A stretch of DNA of 64,000 nt from NCBI GenBank assembly GCA_014138645.1, contig JACJIB010000006.1, positions 62,001 to 126,000 of the forward strand, read 5' to 3'. Source of the stretch: Methylorubrum thiocyanatum. GTDB lineage: Bacteria > Pseudomonadota > Alphaproteobacteria > Rhizobiales > Beijerinckiaceae. The notes beneath the pieces were generated by a model. The model saw only the letters and a program-made list of their open reading frames with translations, did no database searches and was not told where the DNA came from. Made by a program: the position numbers and the translations under genes. The first letter of the stretch is position 1; each line of letters begins with the position of its first letter. Shown here one piece after another: positions 43,826 to 52,880 of the stretch.

Positions 43826-44629
43826 ATGGACATCGCCCTCGTCGTCTCCGATGTCGACGGAACCCTCGTCACCGACGACAAGCGGCTGACACCGGCCGCC
43901 ATCGCGGCGGTGCGGCGGCTCGGCACGGCGGGAATCGGCTTCACCCTGGCCTCCAGCCGCCCGCCGGTCGGTCTGCGCTCCCTTGCCGAGGCGCTCGACC
44001 TGCGGCTGCCGCTGGGCGCCTTCAACGGCAGCACCGTCTGCACGCCCGACCTCCGGCCGATCTCGGAGCGGCTGATCCCCGAGGCGGTCGCCCGCGCGGC
44101 GGCCACCCGCCTCGACGCGGCCGGGATCGACGTGTGGGTGTTCGCCGACGGCGCCTGGAACCTGCGCAATCCGCAGGCGCCCTATACCGACCTCGAACGC
44201 CGCACCCTGCAGACCGAGCCGCACGTGGTGCCGGACCTGTCAGCCCTGCTCGGTCGGGCGGCCAAGATCGTGGGTGTGAGCCGCGACCATGCCGGGCTCG
44301 CGCGGCTCGAGGAGGCGCTCGCGGCGGAACTGGACGGGCGGGCCGCCGTGCATTGCTCGCAGCCCTATTACCTCGACGTGACGCCGCCCGGCATCGACAA
44401 AGGCAGCTTCGTCTCCGATCTCGGGCGGCAGCTCGGCATTCCGCGAGAGCGAATCGCCACGCTGGGCGATGCGGCCAACGACGTCGCCCTGTTCCGCGAG
44501 AGCGGATTGTCGATCGCCATGGGCAACGCCGCCCCCGCCGTGCAGCGGGCGGCGTCGGCCGTGACCGCGGACAACAACGAGGACGGTTTCGCCCGCGCGA
44601 TCAACCGGTTCGTGTTCGGGGACACCTGA
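43826..44629 (+). CDS. HAD-IIB (Cof-type) phosphatase
   Basis: 267 residues. VSDVDGTLVTDD near residue 7 carries the nucleophile Asp and the acid/base Asp; TLASSRPP is motif II; DKGSF is the motif III Lys region; TLGDAANDVALF is motif IV. The large cap (residues 80-190) is of the Cof/IIB type. It dephosphorylates sugar phosphates or similar small molecules. Follows the gluconokinase gene by 20 bp. Confidence 0.85.
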   Translation: MDIALVVSDVDGTLVTDDKRLTPAAIAAVRRLGTAGIGFTLASSRPPVGLRSLAEALDLRLPLGAFNGSTVCTPDLRPISERLIPEAVARAAATRLDAAGIDVWVFADGAWNLRNPQAPYTDLERRTLQTEPHVVPDLSALLGRAAKIVGVSRDHAGLARLEEALAAELDGRAAVHCSQPYYLDVTPPGIDKGSFVSDLGRQLGIPRERIATLGDAANDVALFRESGLSIAMGNAAPAVQRAASAVTADNNEDGFARAINRFVFGDT

Positions 44630-44871
44630 GGTTCGCGAAACGTTCCTCGGCGGGCGCCTGTGCCTCTTCTGCGACAGGGCCGCCGCCACGGGCCCCGGCA
44701 TCCGCAGGGATTTGGCCGGCCTCCACGTTCCCGCCTCATTTGGCCCCGACCCAGGAGGGACAAACTGAGCCGTAACGAGTGATCCTCACGAGATTCCCAG
44801 GGCCGCCGCTCCCGTCAGGGGCGCCGGCCGGCGGGAGGCTTCGTGAGGCACCGAAAACGACCGGGTCTCCC

Positions 44872-45801
44872 ATGCGTCTTCTCCTCGCCGCCCTGCTTGC
44901 CGCCGCCCCGGCGTCGGCCTTCGCCCTGGAGGCGGCGCGGGACAACATCGATGCACTGATCGCCGAGCAGGCCCGGGCCAACAAGGTGCCCGAATCCTTC
45001 GTCCATCGGGTGGTCAAGCGGGAGAGCAACTACAACGCCCGTGCCAAGGGCGGCTCGGCGCTCGGCCTGATGCAGATCAAGCACGCCACCGCCCGGGGCC
45101 TCGGCTATACCGGCGATGCGGCCGGACTGTTCGACCCCGAGACCAACCTGAAATACGGCATCGCCTATCTCGCCGGCGCCTACCGTGCCGCCAAGGGCGA
45201 CCTCGAACAGGCCTACCGCTACTACAATCGCGGCTACTACTACGCCGCCAAGCGCCTCGGCATCGACGCGACGCCGCCCGACGCCGACAGCGCGACCACC
45301 GTCGCCTCGGCCGCGCCTCCCGCGACCGCCCGCTCCGCCAACGGCTTCGACGGCATGTTCGCCCTGCGCGGCAGCGCGCCGGCGGCGGGCAGCCAGGCGC
45401 TCGCCTACGCGGCTCCGGGGCCGGGGCCGACCGACGCCGTGGAGGTCCCGCTCCCGCCGCGCCGGCCCGCCGCGCTCTCCGGCGCCGCCGATGCGGTGCA
45501 GGTCGCGAGCCTCGCGCAGCCCGCCGCTCCGCAGCCGCAGGCCGCGATCCAGAACCCGCCCCAGGCCGCCGCACTCCAAGCGGCCGCATTCCAGACCACG
45601 CCGTCCCGGTCCGCCGTGCCGCAGGCTGCTGCGCAGCTGGCATCCGCCGCCGTGGCGGACGCCGTCGAGGTGCCGCTGCCCCCGCGCCGCCCCTCCGAGA
45701 CCGTGCTCGCCGCCATGGCCCGGCCGACCGTCGCGGTGGCGCGCAAGCCCGCCGCGCCGGCCCCGATCCTGGAGGCCTCGGCCGCCCACGGCACGCCCTG
45801 A
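44872..45801 (+). CDS. lytic transglycosylase with repeated Pro-rich tail
   Basis: 309 residues. A signal peptide ([16 protein letters not shown]) precedes an SLT domain: [24 protein letters not shown] with catalytic Glu51, then [15 protein letters not shown] and YRYYNRGYY. It cleaves peptidoglycan to anhydromuropeptides. The last 150 residues are Ala/Pro-rich and contain the exact repeat [12 protein letters not shown] twice (45433-45468 and 45658-45693). ATG 44872 is chosen from the signal peptide. Confidence 0.85.
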
Positions 45802-45959
45802 ACCAACCGCCTGTCCATAGGCGAACCGGCACTCTAGCCAGTCGCCCTTCCTGCGGTTATACAGCCCGCCTCGAATCTCCGTCATCCCACGCGGTGCCAT
45901 CGGCGATCCTCGCAAGAGGAGGATCCCTTGGGCGCCCTTTTTGCCTGAGGTACTCTCCC

Positions 45960-46148
45960 ATGGCCGTTCCGAAGCGAAAGACATCCCCCTCCCGCCGCGG
46001 CATGCGCCGCTCCGCCGACGCGCTCAAGGCCCCGACCTATGTCGAGGACAAGGACTCGGGCGAGCTGCGCCGTCCGCACCACATCGACCTGAAGACCGGC
46101 ATGTATCGCGGCCGTCAGGTGCTGAAGGTGAAGTCCGCCGAGGCGTGA
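45960..46148 (+). CDS. rpmF: 50S ribosomal protein L32
   Basis: 62 residues: [22 protein letters not shown] is the invariant L32 N-terminus. Length and Arg/Lys content match the alphaproteobacterial protein, which lacks the zinc Cys. Stand-alone gene here, with a stem-loop (46157-46177) directly downstream. Confidence 0.95.
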
Positions 46149-46156
46149 TCGAAGGA

Positions 46157-46177
46157 ACCGCCGGCCCGTCCGGCGGT
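46157..46177 (+). terminator. stem-loop downstream of rpmF
   Basis: ACCGCCGG / CCGGCGGT with a 5-nt loop begins 8 bp after the rpmF stop. There is no T-tract, so it is a weak terminator call. It is close to the stop of the convergent small gene (46183). Confidence 0.4.
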
Positions 46178-46182
46178 CAGGC

Positions 46183-46425
46183 TTACGGCCCGAAGGCCGC
46201 GGCCCGTGCGTAGAGCGCGGCCGCGGCCTTCGTGCGTTCGGGACGCGCGGGACGTAGGGCCGGATCGGCGCTGACGATCAACTGGGTCAGGAAGCCCGCC
46301 ATCGGGCGGCCGCCCCTGAGGCGGGGCGCGGCGCGGCCGGGTCCGGCGGCGACGAGGGCACGCGCGGACGCCTCGGGTCCGGCGCTCCGGCCCTGATCGG
46401 CACAATCCTTCTCGGAATGGTCCAT
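46183..46425 (-). CDS. small conserved-type hypothetical protein
   Basis: 80 residues from ATG 46425. The C-terminal part (PMAGFLTQLIVSADP, then RPERTKAAAALYARAA) looks like the small FLxQLI-type proteins found in many Rhizobiales. The N-terminal half is low complexity. No known function. It lies between rpmF and the phaR gene. Confidence 0.5.
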   Translation of the reverse strand: MDHSEKDCADQGRSAGPEASARALVAAGPGRAAPRLRGGRPMAGFLTQLIVSADPALRPARPERTKAAAALYARAAAFGP

Positions 46426-46583
46426 TCGCGTCACGCCTCCGGCCTCACACGGATTTCCGTGCAAGGCCGGGGCCGACGTTAACCGGATCTTAACGCTCTG
46501 TCTCGCGCCATCCGGCGCGGGCCGCTCCGACGCGCCCCGCGGGACGACTGACGCCGGGCGCTCGCGCCGGCTACTTGCGCCGG

Positions 46584-47192
46584 CTACTTGCGCGCCAGCG
46601 ATTCGAGGCGGGCCTGCATCTCCGCCATCTGCTTCTTGAGCTCGTCGAGGTCGCTCGCGCCGCCGGATGGGGCCGCGGGCGGCGTGGCGACCGGGGTCGA
46701 TCCCGTCGACGATGGCGGGGCAGGGGGGCCGAAGCCGCCCGTGAACATCTTCATCGCGTCGCCGAAGAAGGTCATGTTGGCCCGCACCTGCTCCTGCAGC
46801 GCCTGCTGGAAGGCGGAGGGGCCGAAGCTCTGGGCCATCTTCTCGCGAAGACCGTCCTGATCCTTGGCGAAATTCGCCATCGAGAATTCGAGGAAGCTCG
46901 GCACCATCGTGCGCATGCTGTCGCCGTAGAAGCGGATGAGCTGGCGCAGGAAGGCCACCGGCAGCAGGTTGTCCTCGCCGGCCTTGTTCTCCTGCTCGAA
47001 GATGATCTGCGCCAGGACCGAGCGGGTGATGTCGTCGCCCGAGCGGGCGTCGTAGACGATGAAGTCCTCGCCGTTCTGCACCATCGTCGCGAGATCTTCG
47101 AGCGTGACGTAGGTGGAGGTGCCGGTGTGATAGAGCCGGCGATTGGCGTATTTTTTGATGACGGTCTGATGCGCCCTGCCGTTCTCGGCCAT
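46584..47192 (-). CDS. phaR: PHA synthesis repressor PhaR
   Basis: 202 residues. The N-terminal DNA-binding domain reads VIKKYANRRLYHTGTSTYVTLEDLATMV, and the PHB-accumulation regulatory domain continues with FIVYDARSGDDITRSVLAQIIFEQEN. A Gly/Pro linker and a C-terminal coiled coil (DLDELKKQMAEMQARLESLA) follow. PhaR represses phasin and PHA genes and is released by PHB granules. ATG 47192 has GGGAGG upstream; a longer start at 47219 is possible. Divergent from phaA, across a 323-bp gap. Confidence 0.95.
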   Translation of the reverse strand: MAENGRAHQTVIKKYANRRLYHTGTSTYVTLEDLATMVQNGEDFIVYDARSGDDITRSVLAQIIFEQENKAGEDNLLPVAFLRQLIRFYGDSMRTMVPSFLEFSMANFAKDQDGLREKMAQSFGPSAFQQALQEQVRANMTFFGDAMKMFTGGFGPPAPPSSTGSTPVATPPAAPSGGASDLDELKKQMAEMQARLESLARK

Positions 47193-47515
47193 CGTTGCGA
47201 CACCTCCCGCTTCGGTCATGAGTCTGCGCAAAGCTCAACGCTCCGCCATGATCGGCTGCCCGCCTGCGCAGGCCGGGTTCTGCATTCTTCAGATCCAACC
47301 TTAAGGCTTTCGCGACGCGGCGAAAACAGCAATTTATCCCTGTCCCCGTAGAATCCGGATAGGCCGGCGCGACGCCGATGCGACGTTCCGGCCATGTTGT
47401 CCGAAAGCACGCTTGACTTCGTCAGTCCTGCGCTCTTCATCCGAGGAACGGCAGGCCGCGCACCGGGTAATCTGGTCTACCAAATATCGCGCCGCCGAAT
47501 GAGGAGAACGTCACG
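47193..47515. promoter_or_regulatory. divergent phaR / phaA intergenic region
   Basis: 323 bp that must carry both promoters. CTTGACTT near 47411-47418 is the best -35-like element for phaA, without a clear -10. GAGGAGAACG before ATG 47516 is the phaA ribosome site. PhaR binding in this gap is likely from the biology of the family but no operator was resolved. Confidence 0.4.
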
Positions 47516-48700
47516 ATGGCAGCCAGCGAAGATATCGTCATTGTCGGGGCGGCGCGCACGCCGGTGGGCTCGTTCGCCGGCGCCTTCGGCTCCGTGCCGG
47601 CGCACGAACTCGGCGCCGTGGCGATCAAGGCCGCGCTGGAGCGCGCCGGCGTCTCGCCGGACGACGTGGACGAGGTGATCTTCGGCCAAGTGCTCACGGC
47701 GGCTGCCGGCCAGAACCCGGCCCGTCAGGCCGCCATCGCCGCCGGCATCCCGGAGAAGGCCACCGCCTGGGGCCTCAATCAGGTCTGCGGTTCGGGGCTG
47801 CGCACCGTCGCGGTCGGCATGCAGCAGATCGCCAACGGCGATGCCACGGTGATCGTGGCCGGCGGCCAGGAATCGATGTCGCTCGCGCCCCATGCGCAGT
47901 ACCTGCGCGGCGGCCAGAAGATGGGCGACCTCAAGCTCGTCGACACGATGATCAAGGACGGTCTGTGGGACGCCTTCAACGGCTACCACATGGGCCAGAC
48001 CGCCGAGAACGTGGCCCAAGCCTTCCAGCTCACCCGCGAGCAGCAGGACCAGTTCGCCGTCCGCTCGCAGAACAAGGCCGAGGCCGCCCGCAAGGAGGGT
48101 CGGTTCAAGGAGGAGATCGTCCCCGTCACCGTGAAGGGGAAGAAGGGCGACACCGTCGTCGACACCGACGAGTACATCCGCGACGGCGCCACCGTCGAGG
48201 CGATGGCCAAGCTCAAGCCCGCCTTCACCAAGGACGGCACCGTGACCGCCGCCAACGCCTCCGGCCTCAACGACGGCGCCGCGGCGCTGGTGCTGATGTC
48301 GGCCTCCGAGGCCGAGAAGCGCGGGATCACGCCGCTGGCCCGAATCGTCTCCTGGGCCACCGCGGGCGTCGATCCCAAGGTGATGGGCACCGGCCCGATC
48401 CCGGCCTCGCGCAAGGCCCTGGAAAAGGCCGGCTGGAAGCCCTCCGACCTCGACCTGATTGAGGCCAACGAGGCCTTCGCCGCTCAGGCGCTCGCCGTGA
48501 ACAAGGACATGGGCTGGGACGACGAGAAGGTGAACGTCAATGGCGGCGCCATCGCCATCGGCCACCCGATCGGCGCCTCGGGCGCCCGCGTCCTCATCAC
48601 TCTGCTGCATGAGCTGAAGCGCCGCGACGGCAAGAAGGGTCTCGCCACGCTCTGCATCGGCGGCGGCATGGGCGTCGCCATGTGCGTCGAGCGCGTCTGA
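47516..48700 (+). CDS. phaA: acetyl-CoA acetyltransferase (beta-ketothiolase) PhaA
   Basis: 394 residues. [11 protein letters not shown] holds the acyl-accepting Cys near residue 90, [17 protein letters not shown] the His, and [11 protein letters not shown] the second Cys. It condenses two acetyl-CoA to acetoacetyl-CoA, the first step of PHB synthesis; in methylotrophs the same enzyme feeds the ethylmalonyl-CoA pathway. It is followed by phaB, 260 bp downstream. Confidence 0.96.
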   Translation: MAASEDIVIVGAARTPVGSFAGAFGSVPAHELGAVAIKAALERAGVSPDDVDEVIFGQVLTAAAGQNPARQAAIAAGIPEKATAWGLNQVCGSGLRTVAVGMQQIANGDATVIVAGGQESMSLAPHAQYLRGGQKMGDLKLVDTMIKDGLWDAFNGYHMGQTAENVAQAFQLTREQQDQFAVRSQNKAEAARKEGRFKEEIVPVTVKGKKGDTVVDTDEYIRDGATVEAMAKLKPAFTKDGTVTAANASGLNDGAAALVLMSASEAEKRGITPLARIVSWATAGVDPKVMGTGPIPASRKALEKAGWKPSDLDLIEANEAFAAQALAVNKDMGWDDEKVNVNGGAIAIGHPIGASGARVLITLLHELKRRDGKKGLATLCIGGGMGVAMCVERV

Positions 48701-48743
48701 GCGACCGACCTTGGGGAAGGGAGCGCGGCGCCCTTCCCACCGC

Positions 48744-48783
48744 AAACCTCAAGCTGAATTTGACGAAAACAGCTTGAGGGTTT
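48744..48783. terminator. near-perfect stem-loop in the phaA-phaB gap
   Basis: AAACCTCAAGCTG (48744-48756) pairs with CAGCTTGAGGGTTT (48770-48783) apart from one extra G. The loop is 13 nt, and the right arm is followed by TTTGTGAAATTT-type sequence. It may attenuate or terminate phaA transcripts, or serve as an operator. The rest of the 260-bp gap may include a promoter for phaB. Confidence 0.5.
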
Positions 48784-48960
48784 GTGAAATTTAAATGCGA
48801 TGCAGGCCCCCGATCCGCCGGCTAAACCGGTGGGGACGAGGCGTGGAACCCGCTCCGCGAGAAGGCCGCGACAGGATCACGGTTCTGTCGACCGCACACC
48901 GAGCGGGTGTTTCGCGAAGCAGCGTAACAACAAGCCCGATATGGGATTACGGAGGAAAGC

Positions 48961-49689
48961 ATGGCTCAGGAACGCGTCGCCCTCGTCACGGGCGGAACGC
49001 GCGGCATCGGCGCCGCGATCTCGAAGCGCCTGAAGGACAAGGGCTACAAGGTCGCCGCCAATTACGGCGGCAACGACGAGGCGGCCAACGCCTTCAAGGC
49101 CGAGACCGGCATTCCGGTGTTCAAGTTCGACGTGGGCGACCTCGCGAGCTGCGAGGCCGGCATCAAGGCGATCGAGGCCGAGGTCGGGCCGATCGACATC
49201 CTGGTGAACAATGCCGGCATCACCCGCGACGGCGCCTTCCACAAGATGACCTTCGAGAAGTGGCAAGCGGTCATCAAGACCAACCTCGACTCGATGTTCA
49301 CCTGCACCCGTCCGCTGATCGAGGGTATGCGCTCGCGCAATTTCGGGCGCATCATCATCATCTCGTCGATCAACGGTCAGAAGGGCCAGGCCGGCCAGAC
49401 CAACTACTCGGCGGCCAAGGCCGGCGTGATCGGCTTCGCCAAGGCGCTGGCCCAGGAGAGCGCGTCGAAGGGCGTGACCGTCAACGTGGTGGCCCCCGGC
49501 TACATCGCCACCGAGATGGTGATGGCCGTGCCGGAGGATATCCGCAACAAGATCATCTCGACGATCCCGACCGGCCGCCTCGGCGAGGCCGACGAGATCG
49601 CCCACGCGGTCGAGTATCTCGCCAGCGACGAGGCCGGCTTCGTCACCGGCTCGACCCTGACGATCAACGGCGGCCAGCACTTCGTCTGA
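48961..49689 (+). CDS. phaB: acetoacetyl-CoA reductase PhaB
   Basis: 242 residues of the short-chain dehydrogenase family. GGTRGIGAAIS is the NADPH motif at residues 11-20; the catalytic Ser is in ISSINGQKGQ and YSAAKAG carries Tyr/Lys. It reduces acetoacetyl-CoA to (R)-3-hydroxybutyryl-CoA. AGGAGGAAAGC-type sequence before ATG 48961 is a strong ribosome site. A clear terminator follows. Confidence 0.96.
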   Translation: MAQERVALVTGGTRGIGAAISKRLKDKGYKVAANYGGNDEAANAFKAETGIPVFKFDVGDLASCEAGIKAIEAEVGPIDILVNNAGITRDGAFHKMTFEKWQAVIKTNLDSMFTCTRPLIEGMRSRNFGRIIIISSINGQKGQAGQTNYSAAKAGVIGFAKALAQESASKGVTVNVVAPGYIATEMVMAVPEDIRNKIISTIPTGRLGEADEIAHAVEYLASDEAGFVTGSTLTINGGQHFV

Positions 49690-49713
49690 TCGACGCCGCC
49701 TGCCGAATTGTCC

Positions 49714-49758
49714 GGAGGCCGCCGGTCCGCTCCACGGGCCGGCGGCCTCCGCCGTTTT
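49714..49758 (+). terminator. rho-independent terminator after phaB
   Basis: GGAGGCCGCCGG at 49714-49725 and its exact complement at 49739-49750 form a 12-bp stem with a 13-nt loop, followed by GCCGTTTTCC with a T-run. It lies 25 bp after the phaB stop. Confidence 0.8.
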
Positions 49759-49850
49759 CCGGGCAAGGTGCTCGCCTGCCCGAAGAAAATACTTTATGCC
49801 GCGGTCCCAACTCCCCGATTCCCCTGCCACTTTCGATCGATGAACCGGCT

Positions 49851-50825
49851 GTGCTGCGCCTCGCGCTGATCCTGCGGCGGAACCTGCCCCGGCTGGCGGG
49901 GCTCGCGACCATCCCACTGATCCGGGCGGTGTTCCTGCTGGCGCGGATGCTCGGCACCGACCGGGCGAGCGCCGCCGGCGGCCGGCTCGCGCGGCTCGTC
50001 GGCCCGTTCCTGCCCTCGCACCGCACGGCGATGGCCAATCTCCGCGCAGCCTATCCCAAGGAGGACGAGGCGCGGCTGAAGGCGATCGCGGGGGAGGCCT
50101 GGGAAAATCTCGGCCGCACCGGGGCGGAATACGCCCATCTCGACACGATCTTCGATTACGACCCTGAAAATCTCGCGACCCAGCGCATGGAGGTGCGCGG
50201 GCTGGAGCAGTTCTTCGCGATCCGCGACGACGGCCGGCCGGGGCTGATCTTTTCGGCCCACTTGGCGAACTGGGAATTGCCGGCGATCTGCGCCGAGAAG
50301 TTCGGGCTGGAGACCACCGCCGTGTTCCGGCCGCCGAACAACCCGGCCGCCGCCCAACTGGTGCAGGAGGTCCGCCGCAAGACCATGGGGGGACTGGCCG
50401 CCTCGGGCCCCGGCGCGGTCTTCGCCATGCAGGGCGTGGTGGAGCGGGGGGGCCATCTCGGCCAGCTCATCGATCAGCACTTCACCCGCGGCGTCGTGGT
50501 GCAGTTCTTCGGCCGCCCGGTGCTGGTCAACCCACTGCTCGGCAAGCTCGCCCGCCATCACGATTGCCCGGTCCACGGCGCGCGGGTGGTGCGCAAGCCC
50601 GGCGGGCGCTTCCTGCTCGAACTGACCCCACCCCTCGACCTGCCCCGCGGCCCCGATGGGCTGATCGAGGTTCAGGGCGCGATGCAGGCGATGACGCGCG
50701 TGATCGAGGGATGGGTGCGCGAGCATCCCGGCCAGTGGCTGTGGATGCACCGCCGCTGGCGGCCCAACATGCTGCCGAAGGGCACGCTGCCGACGCAGCC
50801 CGCCGGAGGAGCGCCGGGCGCTTGA
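49851..50825 (+). CDS. LpxL/HtrB-like lipid A acyltransferase
   Basis: About 324 residues. RLVGPFLPSHRTAMANLRAAYP and the HLANWE sequence (HX4E active site) match the late acyltransferases of lipid A. EVRRKTMGGLA and IDQHFTRGVVVQFFGRPV, then HRRWRPN at the C-terminus, are family landmarks. A GTG at 49851 is the most likely start; no ATG in frame fits. It transfers an acyl chain from ACP onto Kdo-lipid A or a related lipid. Confidence 0.78.
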   Translation: MLRLALILRRNLPRLAGLATIPLIRAVFLLARMLGTDRASAAGGRLARLVGPFLPSHRTAMANLRAAYPKEDEARLKAIAGEAWENLGRTGAEYAHLDTIFDYDPENLATQRMEVRGLEQFFAIRDDGRPGLIFSAHLANWELPAICAEKFGLETTAVFRPPNNPAAAQLVQEVRRKTMGGLAASGPGAVFAMQGVVERGGHLGQLIDQHFTRGVVVQFFGRPVLVNPLLGKLARHHDCPVHGARVVRKPGGRFLLELTPPLDLPRGPDGLIEVQGAMQAMTRVIEGWVREHPGQWLWMHRRWRPNMLPKGTLPTQPAGGAPGA

Positions 50826-50853
50826 GTCCGGCGGGCGACGGATTCTTCAAAAA

Positions 50854-52113
50854 TCAGTCGGCCCACTCGCCGCGGCGCATCACCGGCACCGCTTCGCCGG
50901 AATCGGTGATCCCGTCCACGTCGATCTCGGCCGAGCCGATCATCCAGTCGATGTGGATCAGGCTGCGATTGGCGCCGCGCTCGGCGAGATCCGCCTCGCT
51001 CAGACCCTCGCCGCCGTTGCGGAAGCACTTCGAGTAGGCCTGCCCCAGGGCGATGTGGCTCGCGGCGTTCTCGTCGTAGAGCGTGTTGTAGAACAACAGG
51101 CCCGAGGCCGAGATCGCCGAGGAGGCGGGCACCAGCGCCACCTCGCCGAGGCGGGCGGCGCCCTCGTCGGTGTCGAGCACCTTGGCGAGCACGTCGCTGC
51201 CGGTGCGCGCCTGCGCCTCGACGATGCGACCCTCCGAGAAGCGCACGCGGATGTCGTCGATCAGCGTGCCCTGGTAGGAGAGCGGCTTGGTGCTGGCGAC
51301 ATACCCCTCGACCCGCGCCCGATGCGGCGTGGTGAACACCTCCTCGGTCGGGATGTTGGCGTTGCAGACGACGCCGTTCTTCGCGGTCGTGGCGCCGCCG
51401 CACCATTCGTGGTCGTCGGCCAAGCCCACGGTCAGGTCGGTGCCGGGCCCGCGGAAGCGCAGGGCGGAGAAGCGCGAGCCGTTGAGCCGCTCGGTGCGGC
51501 GGGCGAGGTCGCGGTTGTGCTCGCCCCAGGCGGCAACGGGGTCGGCTCCGTCGATGCGCGAGGCGGAGAACACCGCGTCCCACAGGCGGGCCACCGCCTC
51601 GTCCTCGGGCAGATCAGGGAAGACCGTGCGCGCCCAGGGCTTGGTCGCCGCCGAGACGATGGTCCAGTTGGTGGAGAAGCCGGCGATCAGCTCCAGCGCC
51701 GGCACGTAGGCCTGGGAGCGCGAGCGGTTGGCGCGGGCGACCTTGGCCGGGTCCTGACCGGCCAGCAGGGACGGGTCGTCGCCGGAGATGGCGAGCCGGG
51801 CCGCCCCGCCGCGATAGGCATCGGCCATGCCGGCATAGAGCCAGCCGGCCGCCTTGTCGAAGGCCTCGTCCGGCGCGTGGGCGAAGCGGGCGAGGGTGGC
51901 GGCGTCGTCCGCGTAGAAGGTGGTGACCAGCGCGGCGCCGGCCTTGTAGGCGTGCTCGGTGATGGCGCGGGCCAGCGGCACCGCTTCGAGCGGTGCCGTC
52001 ATCACCAGTTCCTGGCCCGGCCGCAGCCCAAGGCCGACCCGTACGGCGACCTCCGCCAGCCGGTCGAGGCGCTCGGTGAAGGGGAGGGCGGCCGTTCCCG
52101 GCGTCTGGCTCAT
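50854..52113 (-). CDS. M29-family aminopeptidase
   Basis: 419 residues, full length for the thermostable aminopeptidase (AmpS/T) family. LTVGLADDHEWCGGATTAKNGVVCNANIPTEEVFTTP covers metal-binding Glu residues, and SHIALGQAYSKCF plus NRSLIHIDWMIGS provide the conserved His/Asp sites. It removes N-terminal residues from peptides using Co/Zn. Cytoplasmic, monocistronic, convergent with the acyltransferase gene. Confidence 0.92.
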   Translation of the reverse strand: MSQTPGTAALPFTERLDRLAEVAVRVGLGLRPGQELVMTAPLEAVPLARAITEHAYKAGAALVTTFYADDAATLARFAHAPDEAFDKAAGWLYAGMADAYRGGAARLAISGDDPSLLAGQDPAKVARANRSRSQAYVPALELIAGFSTNWTIVSAATKPWARTVFPDLPEDEAVARLWDAVFSASRIDGADPVAAWGEHNRDLARRTERLNGSRFSALRFRGPGTDLTVGLADDHEWCGGATTAKNGVVCNANIPTEEVFTTPHRARVEGYVASTKPLSYQGTLIDDIRVRFSEGRIVEAQARTGSDVLAKVLDTDEGAARLGEVALVPASSAISASGLLFYNTLYDENAASHIALGQAYSKCFRNGGEGLSEADLAERGANRSLIHIDWMIGSAEIDVDGITDSGEAVPVMRRGEWAD

Positions 52114-52185
52114 GGGGTGATCTCCACGCTGTCCCGCCGCGCGCGATCGCCCCGGCTCGATGCGGGTGTCAGACCCTCACGCGGC

Positions 52186-52479
52186 TCAGGCCGCGCGCGA
52201 CCACGTGATCTCGCCCAGATTCTCGCGGAAGGCAAAGCGAAGGAGATGGTCGGAGACCACATTCTCCAGCCGTGTCAGGCCGGCCGGGTCGGGCGTGGCG
52301 ACCTGCATCAGCAGGGCGTCGGAGCTCGCCTCGAAGGTGCAGATGCGGTCCTCGCCGAACGGAACCCGGCCCTTGTCGCCGGTCTCCTCGACGGGAAACT
52401 TATGGCTCCAATGGCGGCAGAGCTGTTTCAGGTAGCGGCTGGCTTCCGCGGTCGGCACCCGGGCCTGCGAGATGGGCAT
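52186..52479 (-). CDS. DUF2218 protein
   Basis: 97 residues from ATG 52479, with AAGGAG upstream (an ATG three bases earlier is too close to that site). The pattern ASRYLKQLCRHWSHKFPVEE, GDRICTFEASSDALLMQV and TRLENVVSDHLLRFAFRENL matches DUF2218 proteins. Function unknown. Confidence 0.85.
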   Translation of the reverse strand: MPISQARVPTAEASRYLKQLCRHWSHKFPVEETGDKGRVPFGEDRICTFEASSDALLMQVATPDPAGLTRLENVVSDHLLRFAFRENLGEITWSRAA

Positions 52480-52880
52480 CATGGTCTCCTTCAAGTTCGG
52501 TGCGGGCGGGAACGCGCGAAGGGCGCACCGCGAACTTCGCTTCGGATGGGGTACCCCCCCTCCCGCCGCTGCGGCGCATCGTCTTCCGGAGAAGCGGCGC
52601 CGCAATGCAGCATGTGGGATGAGGGCGTAAGATCGGCATGCGACGAAAACGGGGCGAGCCCTGCCCGCTGCGGTCGTTGCGGAGGGCGGCGGAGGGCCGA
52701 TTGTCGAGTCGCAAGGGTTAACGATTCCATCATCCGGCGTGCGATTCCGGTTGCGCGCGAGGCGGTTTCCCCTCCGTTGAGCGAAGATCATGCCGCGTTC
52801 TTGTGCGTCGCACAATAACCGCCGGGCGGCGCGGCGCGTTCCCGCGTGCGCCTCGTCACGTCACTTTCGTGCGAGCAGGA
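52480..52880. other. 401-bp gap without a called gene
   Basis: Between the DUF2218 start and the end of the FAD-oxidase gene. It should contain the DUF2218 promoter on the minus strand. Open frames here are short and Arg/Pro-rich. I see no RNA gene, repeat or strong stem-loop. Confidence 0.4.
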
